From Gemmatimonadota bacterium (GTDB lineage: Bacteria > Gemmatimonadota > Gemmatimonadetes > Gemmatimonadales > GWC2-71-9): a stretch of DNA of 46,605 nucleotides. Under the pieces are notes generated by a model. The model saw only the letters and a list, made by a program, of their open reading frames with translations, made no database searches and was not told the origin of the DNA. This document shows, one piece after another, positions 33,415 to 40,377 of this stretch. A program made the translations under genes and the position numbers. Within the stretch, counting starts at the first letter, position 1, and every line of letters begins with the position of its first letter. The stretch lies in NCBI GenBank assembly GCA_020350425.1, contig CP070716.1, positions 2,030,768 to 2,077,372 on the forward strand, written 5' to 3'.

Positions 33415-34029
33415 ATGCGTCTGTTCTGCTCGCTGGTGACACTGCTGTTGCTCGCCCCCGCGGCCGCGGCGCAGGAGTTCGAGCGGCCCGCCGACTGGAA
33501 GGTCCGGCTCGACCGCGCCGACGCGTCCGACCTCTACTTCGTGGCCATGCCCCCCGGATGGCACATCACTACCGGCCCCGCGGGGATCTTCTACGACCCG
33601 GCCCGAACCGCGACGGGCGCGTATCGGCTCAGAGCCGAAGTGCACCTCTTCCCCGGGGAGCGACGGGAGGGGGTGGGCGTCTTCTTCGGTGGCCGGCAGC
33701 TCGAGGGCGCCGATCAGGCCTACGCCTACTTCTTGATCCGCAAGGACGGCCGCTTCCTGGTCAAGACGCGCCGCGGCAGCGAGACCGAGGTCGTCGTCCC
33801 GTGGACCGAGCACACCGCCATCCTGCCGCACGACGGGGGTGAGGACCCGGTCAAGAACGTCCTGGCGGTCGAGGTGGGCTCAGAGGAGGTGCAATTCTAC
33901 GTGAACGGAGAGCGGGTGACCTCGGTGCCCCGCTCGGAGCTCGATTGCGACGGGGTCGTGGGCCTGCGGGTGAACCACGCGCTCAACGTCCACGTGAGCA
34001 CCCTGGTCGTGGAACAACCCTCGGGCTGA
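33415..34029 (+). CDS. secreted beta-sandwich (LamG/DUF1080-like) protein
   Basis: Signal peptide MRLFCSLVTLLLLAPAAAAQ, then a single domain with strands YRLRAEVHLFPGERREGVGVFFGG, YAYFLIRKDGRFLVKTR, LAVEVGSEEVQFYVNGERV and GVVGLRVNHALNVHVSTLVV. The order and the ending resemble concanavalin-type jelly-roll domains such as DUF1080. No catalytic residues can be assigned. It is secreted or periplasmic and followed by a strong terminator, so it is probably a single-gene unit. Confidence 0.8.
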   Translation: MRLFCSLVTLLLLAPAAAAQEFERPADWKVRLDRADASDLYFVAMPPGWHITTGPAGIFYDPARTATGAYRLRAEVHLFPGERREGVGVFFGGRQLEGADQAYAYFLIRKDGRFLVKTRRGSETEVVVPWTEHTAILPHDGGEDPVKNVLAVEVGSEEVQFYVNGERVTSVPRSELDCDGVVGLRVNHALNVHVSTLVVEQPSG

Positions 34030-34040
34030 AGCACGACAAC

Positions 34041-34075
34041 GATCGGGCGGGTCACTGGCAGCGACCCGCCCGATC
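34041..34075 (+). terminator. intrinsic terminator after the beta-sandwich gene
   Basis: Perfect 13-nt arms GATCGGGCGGGTC (34041-34053) and GACCCGCCCGATC (34063-34075) with a 9-nt loop, followed on the plus strand by AATCTTTTG. The stop of the gene is 11 nt upstream. Confidence 0.85.
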
Positions 34076-34131
34076 AATCTTTTGTGCGATACCACAAATT
34101 AGAATAGTGGTTCTTCGCTGCCATCTCACGC

Positions 34132-34824
34132 TCACATCCCCAGGCTCATGCCGAAGTCCATCGAGCCCAGCGACGCCGCGAGCAAGCCGACCAGGCCCGC
34201 CAAGGCATAGGAGGCAACCCCGGCCTTCTTCCCGAGGGCGGCGCCCAGGTACAGCGACGGCGTGGTAGGACCGTCGTAATACCACTCCCACCCGCAATCC
34301 GGCTCGCCGGGGAAACCGGGCCCGCACTGCGGCTCCGGACGGCGCTCCGCGGGTGCGTAGTCCAGCTCGGCAGTGAGGTGGACCCAATCACCCAGGCTGT
34401 AGCCCACGCCGACCACCACACCGGGACCGGCGACCCCGAAGAGCTCGGAGCCCTCCGAGGTGAGCAGCATGCCGGCCGACACATCGAGCCGATGCGCACC
34501 GCCGAGCCAGCGGCGGTAGCGCCCCTTGAGGCCGGCCCGGCCCGTCTCGAACCCGAAGTCGTGCCCACCGAACACGGTGAACCCCACGGCTGCGTCGCCC
34601 AGGTTCTTCATCCAGCCGGCCTCCGCCGTGAGGTAAAAGGCGTTCTGACCCGCGGCAGACGATACGCGGTAGCGCGCGTGGGCTTCGGTGATCAGGAAGG
34701 AGCCGCAGCGCGGTTGGGGAGCGGCATAGAAGCAGAGACCCTTGCCTGACTCGCTGAGCTGCGCTCCGAGGGCGCAGGGCGAGAGGACCCAGAGGGCGAT
34801 GGCGGCGAGCGTGACGCGATGCAT
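34132..34824 (-). CDS. exported outer-membrane-type protein, 230 aa
   Basis: ATG 34824 begins a signal peptide (MHRVTLAAIALWVLSPCALGAQ). The mature part contains Gly-rich alternating strands (NAFYLTAEAGWMKNLGDAAVGFTVFGG, DVSAGMLLTSEGS) typical of small beta-barrels, plus a Cys-rich loop (CGPGFPGEPDCGW). The C-terminus is a hydrophobic segment (VASYALAGLVGLLAAS) that could be a membrane helix, unusual for a barrel. The protein is not recognised. Confidence 0.75.
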   Translation of the reverse strand: MHRVTLAAIALWVLSPCALGAQLSESGKGLCFYAAPQPRCGSFLITEAHARYRVSSAAGQNAFYLTAEAGWMKNLGDAAVGFTVFGGHDFGFETGRAGLKGRYRRWLGGAHRLDVSAGMLLTSEGSELFGVAGPGVVVGVGYSLGDWVHLTAELDYAPAERRPEPQCGPGFPGEPDCGWEWYYDGPTTPSLYLGAALGKKAGVASYALAGLVGLLAASLGSMDFGMSLGM

Positions 34825-34913
34825 GACTCCCTCCCGTGATGGCTACACACACCGTCACCGGAGGCCGTCAAGCGAGAGTCAAGCGGATGGGGTTACCGAG
34901 CGGGAAGAAAAGA

Positions 34914-34936
34914 GAGCCCACACACGGTGCGGGCTC
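34914..34936 (-). terminator. intrinsic terminator after tRNA-Phe
   Basis: Arms GAGCCC and GGGCTC with further CAC/GTG pairing (34914-34936), followed on the minus strand by TCTTTTCTT. It lies just past the 3' end of the tRNA. Confidence 0.85.
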
Positions 34937-34943
34937 AGGGCAA

Positions 34944-35016
34944 TGGCCAGGGACGGAATTGAACCGCCGACACGGGGATTTTCAGTCCCCTGCTCTACCA
35001 ACTGAGCTACCTGGCC
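34944..35016 (-). tRNA. tRNA-Phe (GAA)
   Basis: The 73-nt minus-strand sequence folds as a tRNA: acceptor GGCCAGG/CCTGGCC, D-arm with AGCTCAGTTGGTAGAGC, anticodon loop CTGAAAA giving GAA (Phe), and T-arm GGTTCAATTCC. The discriminator is A. CCA is not encoded (TTG follows), so it must be added enzymatically. A terminator follows directly. Confidence 0.97.
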
Positions 35017-35090
35017 GCGGGCGGATAATCTACTCAAACCTGGCCGCCGCGGCAGCCCTCTCAGGTGGGCCAGCGCCACGTCAATGCGTC

Positions 35091-35591
35091 CTACGCCCCG
35101 TCCCCTGGCAACACGAGGTCGCCTTCGGTGTCCTCCGGCTCGTATCGGGCCAACTCGGGGGCGTCGGGGTAGCGCTCACGCACGATGCGAATGACCTCTC
35201 GCGCGCGGGCCGGGTCCTTCTTCACGGTGCGGTAGATCTCCTCGAGGCGCACAGCCGCGTTGATATCGACCTTGCGGGAGGTGCCGCGCCGCAGGTGTCC
35301 CTCGAGGAGGGCGATCATCTCCTCGAGGTTCGGCCGCATTCCCGCCGAGGACCCCATCACGCCGCCACCCACGAGCTGATCGGAGACCCATTGGCCGACG
35401 GGCGCAAACACGTACGCCAGCAGCAGATCCCAGCCCCACCACATGAGGCCGCACATTCCCGAAGCCACGAACCAGCGTGGATCGTCGCCCACCGCGAAGC
35501 CCACCCCCGCGAACACGATGGTCGCCGTGCCGAAGATCCTCCGGACGACCCGCGCGACGGAGATCGGTAACCCTCCCGATTCGCGCCTCAC
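35091..35591 (-). CDS. small membrane protein, 166 aa
   Basis: GTG 35591 lies behind GGAGGGTGA. Two hydrophobic segments (IVFAGVGFAV and MCGLMWWGWDLLLAYVFA, about residues 24-65) precede a soluble helical tail (MRPNLEEMIALLEGHL, LEEIYRTVKKDPARAREVIRIVRERY). The tail may be TPR-like. Its stop lies 74 nt upstream of the tRNA-Phe gene on the same strand. No family is recognised. Confidence 0.78.
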   Translation of the reverse strand: MRRESGGLPISVARVVRRIFGTATIVFAGVGFAVGDDPRWFVASGMCGLMWWGWDLLLAYVFAPVGQWVSDQLVGGGVMGSSAGMRPNLEEMIALLEGHLRRGTSRKVDINAAVRLEEIYRTVKKDPARAREVIRIVRERYPDAPELARYEPEDTEGDLVLPGDGA

Positions 35592-36096
35592 TCACCCTCC
35601 TTCCGGGCCGGGGCCGCAAGTTACCGCTATGGTTAACCTGCCCTCCGTCCCCCGCAAGCACCCGCCTCACACAGCCATACCGCAAGAACGCAGTATCGCA
35701 GCCCTGTGGATTTCGCCCAGTCGTCGACGGCGGCAGCCGTCGTCCTGCGGGCCAAGTTCCGGCCTCGAGGCCAGCATGCCGCCACAGGAGGATACCGCTT
35801 AAGAGCTTCAATCGCAGCAGGTTAAGCCCATAGACCTCGAGCGGCGTGACCTATGGGTGCGCGACGCAGAACCGCGGCGACCGAACAGGCCGCCCGCCCC
35901 GCTACAACGCAGCACCACGGTGTGATCCTGCGGTGGGGAAGGGCGCCCGTGTCACATCGCCAGGCCGTGGCCAGGCCTCCCCTCAGGGAGGCCGCGCCCT
36001 CGTCGGCCGGCTCTCACTGGTCACGCGGGATTCGTGAAACTGCTACATTCTGGTCGGCGCCGCTCCGGCACCGGGTACCACGATCGCGAGGCGTGA
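35592..36096. other. 505-bp gap with five hairpins, no gene seen
   Basis: I see no convincing protein gene. In order: GACGGC-GGCA-GCCGTC (35726-35741), palindrome GGCCTCGAGGCC (35761-35772), GCTTAA/TTAAGC (35797-35827), CCCATAG/CTATGGG (35827-35857) and GGCCTCCC-CTCA-GGGAGGCC (35974-35993). No intrinsic terminator was found on either strand. It may hold a small structured RNA or only promoters and hairpins. Confidence 0.4.
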
Positions 36097-36264
36097 ATGC
36101 GACAGTTCCAGGTAGTCATCCTTCGGACGCAAGGGAAGGCGCGCGAGGACGAGGACGCGATGACCGACCTCATGAACGAGCGAGCCCGCATGGGCTGGGA
36201 TTTCCACTCGATCCAGCCCCTCCCCGACGACAAGGTGGTCATCGTCTTCTCGCGAGAAGCGTAA
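36097..36264 (+). CDS. DUF4177-like small protein, 55 aa
   Basis: The 55-residue frame starts MRQFQVVILRT and ends IQPLPDDKVVIVFSREA, with MTDLMNERARMGWDFHS between. This is the shape of DUF4177 proteins: an N-terminal strand, a helix, a Gly-Trp-hydrophobic turn, and a C-terminal strand ending in F.R. GAGG precedes ATG 36097. DUF4177 proteins are of unknown function, possibly small binding proteins. Confidence 0.7.
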   Translation: MRQFQVVILRTQGKAREDEDAMTDLMNERARMGWDFHSIQPLPDDKVVIVFSREA

Positions 36265-36385
36265 GGCGCCGCCCGGCCGCCGGGCTTCGCCAGGGGAACG
36301 ACGTCGCGCCGCCCGTCGAGCGTTCCCGCCCGTGCAACTCCCTGTCTGACCAAGCCCGATGCCGCCAACCCCAAGGAGCACGAAG

Positions 36386-36943
36386 ATGCCCCAGGATCTC
36401 CCGACATGTGTGGCCACCCGGCGCGCCTACGACGGGAAGCTGGTGAAGGTGGAGGTGGACACGGTGCGCACGCCCTCCGGCACCGAGTTCGACCTCGAGA
36501 TCGTACGCCACCCGGGAGCGGCTGCCATCGTACCCCTCCTGTCGCAGCCGGACAGTCCCGATCCCGCCGTGCTTCTCATCGAGCAGTACCGCTACGCCAC
36601 TGGGGGGGCGATCTGGGAGGTCCCGGCGGGCGTGCTGGAAGCCGGAGAAGACCCGGCCGACTGTGCCCGGCGCGAGCTCACCGAGGAAACGGGCGCGGTC
36701 GCCGGATCGGTAGAGCACCTGACCACCATCTACACCACGCCCGGGTTCACTGACGAGCGGATCCACGTCTTCCTGGCCACCGACCTCACCCAGAGGGAAC
36801 CCAGTCACGAGCCGGACGAGTTAATCAGAGTAGAGCCAGTGCCGCTCGCCAGGGCGCTGGAGATGATCCGGGACGGGGAGATCGCGGACGCCAAGTCTGT
36901 CGTGGCTCTGCTCTACGTCGCCGGCTACCGCCTCAATCTGTAG
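36386..36943 (+). CDS. Nudix hydrolase, ADP-ribose pyrophosphatase type
   Basis: The Nudix box runs GVLEAGEDPADCARRELTEETGA (G-x5-E-x7-REUxEExGU), split here by the gene's reading. It is preceded by the RYATGGAIWEVPAG strand and followed by YTTPGFTDERIHVFLATDL, as in NudF-type ADP-ribose/ADP-sugar pyrophosphatases. ATG 36386 is behind AAGGAG; an upstream ATG at 36359 has no good site. It cleaves nucleoside diphosphate-linked compounds in the cytoplasm, Mg2+-dependent by family. Substrate inferred. Confidence 0.88.
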   Translation: MPQDLPTCVATRRAYDGKLVKVEVDTVRTPSGTEFDLEIVRHPGAAAIVPLLSQPDSPDPAVLLIEQYRYATGGAIWEVPAGVLEAGEDPADCARRELTEETGAVAGSVEHLTTIYTTPGFTDERIHVFLATDLTQREPSHEPDELIRVEPVPLARALEMIRDGEIADAKSVVALLYVAGYRLNL

Positions 36944-36945
36944 AC

Positions 36946-36967
36946 GGTGTCCCTCATCGAGGACACC
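36946..36967 (+). terminator. hairpin after the Nudix gene
   Basis: GGTGTCC (36946-36952) pairs with GGACACC (36961-36967) around an 8-nt loop, right after the stop. There is no U-run. A similar GTGTCC/GGACAC hairpin follows the sigma factor gene near 37833-37851. Confidence 0.4.
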
Positions 36968-37175
36968 TGACGCGTCGCGGGCGGTATCGGGGATCTCCCG
37001 ATCGGCTGCTCTCCATCCCGTTGCCAAATAACTAGTTGCACCGACCGAGCCCGAGAGCGGGCCCCGTCGGTACGGTTTGTGCTGAATTCAGGGGTGGGAA
37101 GGAGGAGACCTTAGCGAACCGTTCCTAGTCCGAACGAGGGTACCCGTCTCGTGGCGGGCGCCCGGGAGCTACCAC

Positions 37176-37823
37176 ATGACCGCACCCATCGAGACCCGTG
37201 CGCGGGCCAGACCCGCGTCCGCCCCAGCGGCGGAGCGCTTCGACCTGCGAGAGCTGGACGACTCGCGCGTGGTTGCGGCGTACCTGGCTGGCAGGAAGAG
37301 GGCGTTCGATGAGTTGGTCGATCGCTATCAGAAGCGGTTGCTCAACTTCATCTACCGGACCATCGGCGATCGCGAACGCGCCGAGGATCTGGTGCAGGAG
37401 GTCTTCATACGCGTTCATCGTCACCTGCAGCGGTTCGACCAGAGCAAGAAGTTCTCGACCTGGATCTACACCATCGCGTCGAACCTGGCGAAGAACGAGT
37501 TGCGGAACCGGAGCCGCAGTCCACTGGTCCTCTTCCAGACCATCAAGAAGAACTGGGAGGCCGATCATCGGCCGCTCCAGTTCGAGGACCCCAACCACCG
37601 GCCCGAAGACCTCTACCGCAGGCGCCAACTGCGGCGGTTGGTCGAAGAGTCCGTGGCCCAGCTGCCCAAGCACCATCGCGTCGTATTCGTGCTGCGGGAG
37701 CTGGAGGGGAAGACGTATGAGGAGATCGCCGAGATCACCAAGTGCAACCTGGGCACCGTGAAGAGCCGGCTGAACCGGGCTCGCAACCGGTTTGCCCAGA
37801 TCATCGGGCCGCAGTTGGACTAG
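37176..37823 (+). CDS. ECF-type RNA polymerase sigma factor
   Basis: A 215-residue sigma-70 of the ECF group. Region 2 is about residues 32-100: AFDELVDRYQKRLLNFIYRTIGDRERAEDLVQEVFIRVHRHLQRF, then KFSTWIYTIASNLAKNELRN. Region 4 is about 155-205: VAQLPKHHRVVFVLRELEGKTYEEIAEITKCNLGTVKSRLNRARNRF. It is followed 152 nt later by a zinc-binding anti-sigma factor. No promoter motif for autoregulation could be fixed by eye. Confidence 0.95.
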   Translation: MTAPIETRARARPASAPAAERFDLRELDDSRVVAAYLAGRKRAFDELVDRYQKRLLNFIYRTIGDRERAEDLVQEVFIRVHRHLQRFDQSKKFSTWIYTIASNLAKNELRNRSRSPLVLFQTIKKNWEADHRPLQFEDPNHRPEDLYRRRQLRRLVEESVAQLPKHHRVVFVLRELEGKTYEEIAEITKCNLGTVKSRLNRARNRFAQIIGPQLD

Positions 37824-37853
37824 CGGCCGACGTGTCCACCTCCGCGGACACCT

Positions 37854-37881
37854 GAAGGGAGGGCCCACAAGCCCTCCCTTC
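37854..37881 (+). terminator. hairpin between sigma and anti-sigma genes
   Basis: GAAGGGAGGGC and its inverted copy GCCCTCCCTTC pair around CCACAA (37854-37881). No U-run follows. It could slow transcription and lower anti-sigma expression relative to sigma; that role is inference. Confidence 0.5.
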
Positions 37882-37975
37882 GTCGTGCGCTGCGGGCTTC
37901 CGCAGTTTCCCGACCCCCGGGACGGGGAACTTCCTAGTCGGGCCGCGGTACCATCGATGGCACAGTCCGAGATCC

Positions 37976-38446
37976 ATGCACTGCACTGACTTCCTGGAGC
38001 ACTACTCCGAGTACCGCGACGGCCTGATCGAGGATCAGGGCCTGCTGCAGCAGTTGAGGCGGCACCTCCTGGTATGCCCGCAGTGCATGCGCTACGACGC
38101 GCGCCTCGCCAGGGGCGTGACGGTGTTGCGCAGCCTCAGCGACGTGGGCCCCTCGGCGAGCTTCCGCCGTCGGCTGGCCGCCCGGCTGGCGGCCCCACCC
38201 CCCGAGCCCTTCCGGCCCGCCGTACCGGCCACGGCCGGGCTCATGGCGGCCCTGATGCTCGTGGTGGTGGCGGCGTTGTTCCTGTGGGTCACCACCGCCG
38301 ACAGCTCTCATACGGCGGCGGCGGAACAGGCCGCTCCCCCGGCGGTCGTGGTAGTGAGTCCGCGCGTGCACTACGTGGGGTTTGCCGACTTCACCGTCCC
38401 GGCCTCCCACCACACCTGGCAGGTCCAAACAGCCGTCTTCCCGTAG
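37976..38446 (+). CDS. zinc-binding anti-sigma factor (ZAS type)
   Basis: The N-terminal domain has the ZAS motif HLLVCPQC (His30, Cys34, Cys37) that binds zinc and holds sigma factors. A membrane helix at about residues 86-102 (LMAALMLVVVAALFLWV) anchors a short extracytoplasmic tail of about 50 residues, ending in HTWQVQTAVFP. It follows the ECF sigma gene, so it very probably restrains that sigma factor at the membrane until a signal frees it. No signal-sensing domain is recognisable in the tail. Confidence 0.92.
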   Translation: MHCTDFLEHYSEYRDGLIEDQGLLQQLRRHLLVCPQCMRYDARLARGVTVLRSLSDVGPSASFRRRLAARLAAPPPEPFRPAVPATAGLMAALMLVVVAALFLWVTTADSSHTAAAEQAAPPAVVVVSPRVHYVGFADFTVPASHHTWQVQTAVFP

Positions 38447-38497
38447 CCGGCCCGCAGGGTTTCTAAGCCACCCGCCGCTCGGTAATTTCCGCCCTAT

Positions 38498-39553
38498 ATG
38501 GCGGCGTCCCTTTCTTTTGACTCCGCGTACCGCCAGATCCGTCGCGGCGACCTCGCTCCTGTCTACTACCTGACCGGCGAAGAGGACGTGCTCAAGGACG
38601 AGCTCATCCACTTCGTGCAGGAGCAGGCCGTGGATCCCGGGAGCCGCGACTTCAATCTCGACGTACGCTCGGCCGGCGACCTGGACGGCGAGAGCCTGCA
38701 CGCGCTCGTGGAAACGCCACCCATGCTCGCCGAGCGCCGAGTCGTGGTGGTCAAGAACCTCGAGCAGTGGCGCAAGAACGCAAAGGTATGGCAGGTGCTC
38801 GAGCAGTACGTGGCGAACCCATCGCCCACGACGGTGCTGCTGCTGGTGCACGGCGCCGGGGAGGCACCCAGCACCAAGCTGAAGTCACACGCCGTGCACG
38901 TGAAGCTCGAGCCCCTGAGCCCAGCGCGCCTGGTCCGCTGGGTGGAGCGCAGGTCGAAGGACACGGGCTTCACGATCGAGCCCGACGCCGTCGAGCACCT
39001 GGTCAACGCGGTGAGCGGCGAGCTCTCGCACCTGGCGATGGAGGTGGAGAAGCTCGCAGCGGCCACACCCGAGGGACGATCCCTCGGCGTGCAGGACGTT
39101 TCGCAACTCGTCGGCGTGCGCCACGGGGAGACGCCCCTCGATTGGGTGAGTGCGGCACTGGCGCGCGACGTGCCGCTGGCCATCGGAATGCTCGGGCAGG
39201 TGCTCTCCACTTCGGGCGTTACGGGCGTGCGGCTGGTCGGAATGCTGGGCACCGCGCTGGTGGGTGTGCGACTGGCGCGGGCGCTCCTCGACTCGGGAAC
39301 GCCGCCATCTCGAGTGGAGGCAGCGGTATTCGGTCAGATCCAGAAGGCCCGACCGTACGGTCTCGGGAACTGGAAGGCCGAGGCGCGTCGCTGGACGGAA
39401 GCGGCGCGTCACTGGCCGGCACGGGATCTCGACCGGGCGCTCCGCGCGGCGTTCCGGGCCGATCGGGCGCTCAAGTCCACGACCACGAGCGATGAAGCCG
39501 GGACGCTCAGCGACATGATCCTCACCTTCGCCACAGGAAGGGCCGCGGCATGA
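38498..39553 (+). CDS. holA: DNA polymerase III delta subunit
   Basis: A 351-residue clamp-loader delta subunit. It opens with the family region APVYYLTGEEDVLKDELIHF and DFNLDVRSAGDLDGESLHALVETPPMLAERRVVVVKN, continues with the AAA-like lid and the C-terminal collar helices (DWVSAALARDVPLAIGMLGQ and RDLDRALRAAFRADRALK). It opens the beta clamp during loading. ATG 38498 is the start. It heads the tight operon and overlaps the next gene by four bases (ATGA). Confidence 0.93.
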   Translation: MAASLSFDSAYRQIRRGDLAPVYYLTGEEDVLKDELIHFVQEQAVDPGSRDFNLDVRSAGDLDGESLHALVETPPMLAERRVVVVKNLEQWRKNAKVWQVLEQYVANPSPTTVLLLVHGAGEAPSTKLKSHAVHVKLEPLSPARLVRWVERRSKDTGFTIEPDAVEHLVNAVSGELSHLAMEVEKLAAATPEGRSLGVQDVSQLVGVRHGETPLDWVSAALARDVPLAIGMLGQVLSTSGVTGVRLVGMLGTALVGVRLARALLDSGTPPSRVEAAVFGQIQKARPYGLGNWKAEARRWTEAARHWPARDLDRALRAAFRADRALKSTTTSDEAGTLSDMILTFATGRAAA

Positions 39554-40377
39554 GACGACTCGCCGTGCTCGCGTGGATGCTCTGTGCGGCGGCGCCGCTG
39601 GCCGCCCAGGACGATTCGACCTTGACCGTGGCCGCGCGACTCGCCACCGAGGGACAGGGTGATTCGGCGCGCGCGCTGGTACGGGCACGCCTCGGAGGCC
39701 TTTCCCCCGCCGACTCCCTCTACCCCCAGATGCTGTTCGCGGCGGGCGTGGTTTCCGGCGATGCCGACAGCGCCACCCTGTACTTCCGGCGAGTGAGCAT
39801 CGAGTACTCCCGCTCGGCCTGGGCCGATAGGGCGCTGCTGCGCCTTGCGCAGATGGCGTTCGCGTCCGGCGACTTCGCCTCCGCGCGCCGGTCGGCGGAG
39901 CGGATCCTCATGGACTACCCGCTCAGCGAGGTCCTCGCTCACGCCGCCTTCTGGGCGGGCCGGTCCCAGATTGAGCTCGGCAGCCCCCTGGAGGGGTGTC
40001 AGCTCCTCGTGACCGCCGAGGCCGGCGCAGGCGAGGACGTGGAGCTCGCGAACCGCGCCCGGTATCATCTGCAGCGGTGCGGCACGGTGCTGGCGGCGGG
40101 TGACTCGACCTCCGACAGCACCCGCGCCGTGGCCCAACCCCCGGGCACACAGACGGTGTACGCGGTGCAGATGGCTGCCGTGCAAAGCGCTGCCGCCGCG
40201 GACGAGCTGATGCGGGCGCTCTACGCAGACGGCTACGAGCCCCATGTGGTGCGTGGCGCGGACGGCCTCTTCAAGGTTCGCGTCGGACGGCACGCTGACC
40301 GCGGGAGCGCACAGCGACTCGTCAACGAGCTCAGGCGGAAGTTCGGTGGCAACCCGTTCGTGGTGGAGGAGCAGTGA
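39550..40377 (+). CDS. secreted SPOR-domain, TPR-like protein
   Basis: Signal peptide MRRLAVLAWMLCAAAPLAAQ, then a TPR-like helical region (ADSLYPQMLFAAGVVSGDADSATLYFRR, AWADRALLRLAQMAFASGDFASARRSAERIL). The C-terminal SPOR domain (about residues 200-275) reads YAVQMAAVQSAAAADELMRALYADGYEPHVVRGADGLFKVRVGRHADRGSA. SPOR domains bind denuded peptidoglycan at division septa. It overlaps holA upstream and mutS downstream by four bases, so it is co-translated with replication and repair genes, although its role is likely at the cell wall. Confidence 0.88.
   Translation: MRRLAVLAWMLCAAAPLAAQDDSTLTVAARLATEGQGDSARALVRARLGGLSPADSLYPQMLFAAGVVSGDADSATLYFRRVSIEYSRSAWADRALLRLAQMAFASGDFASARRSAERILMDYPLSEVLAHAAFWAGRSQIELGSPLEGCQLLVTAEAGAGEDVELANRARYHLQRCGTVLAAGDSTSDSTRAVAQPPGTQTVYAVQMAAVQSAAAADELMRALYADGYEPHVVRGADGLFKVRVGRHADRGSAQRLVNELRRKFGGNPFVVEEQ

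Noticed and set aside
34081-34098. TTTGTG-CGATAC-CACAAA inverted repeat after the terminator
   Set aside because: The 6-nt arms are short and there is no clear start site or regulator to link it to; noted but too weak to call.
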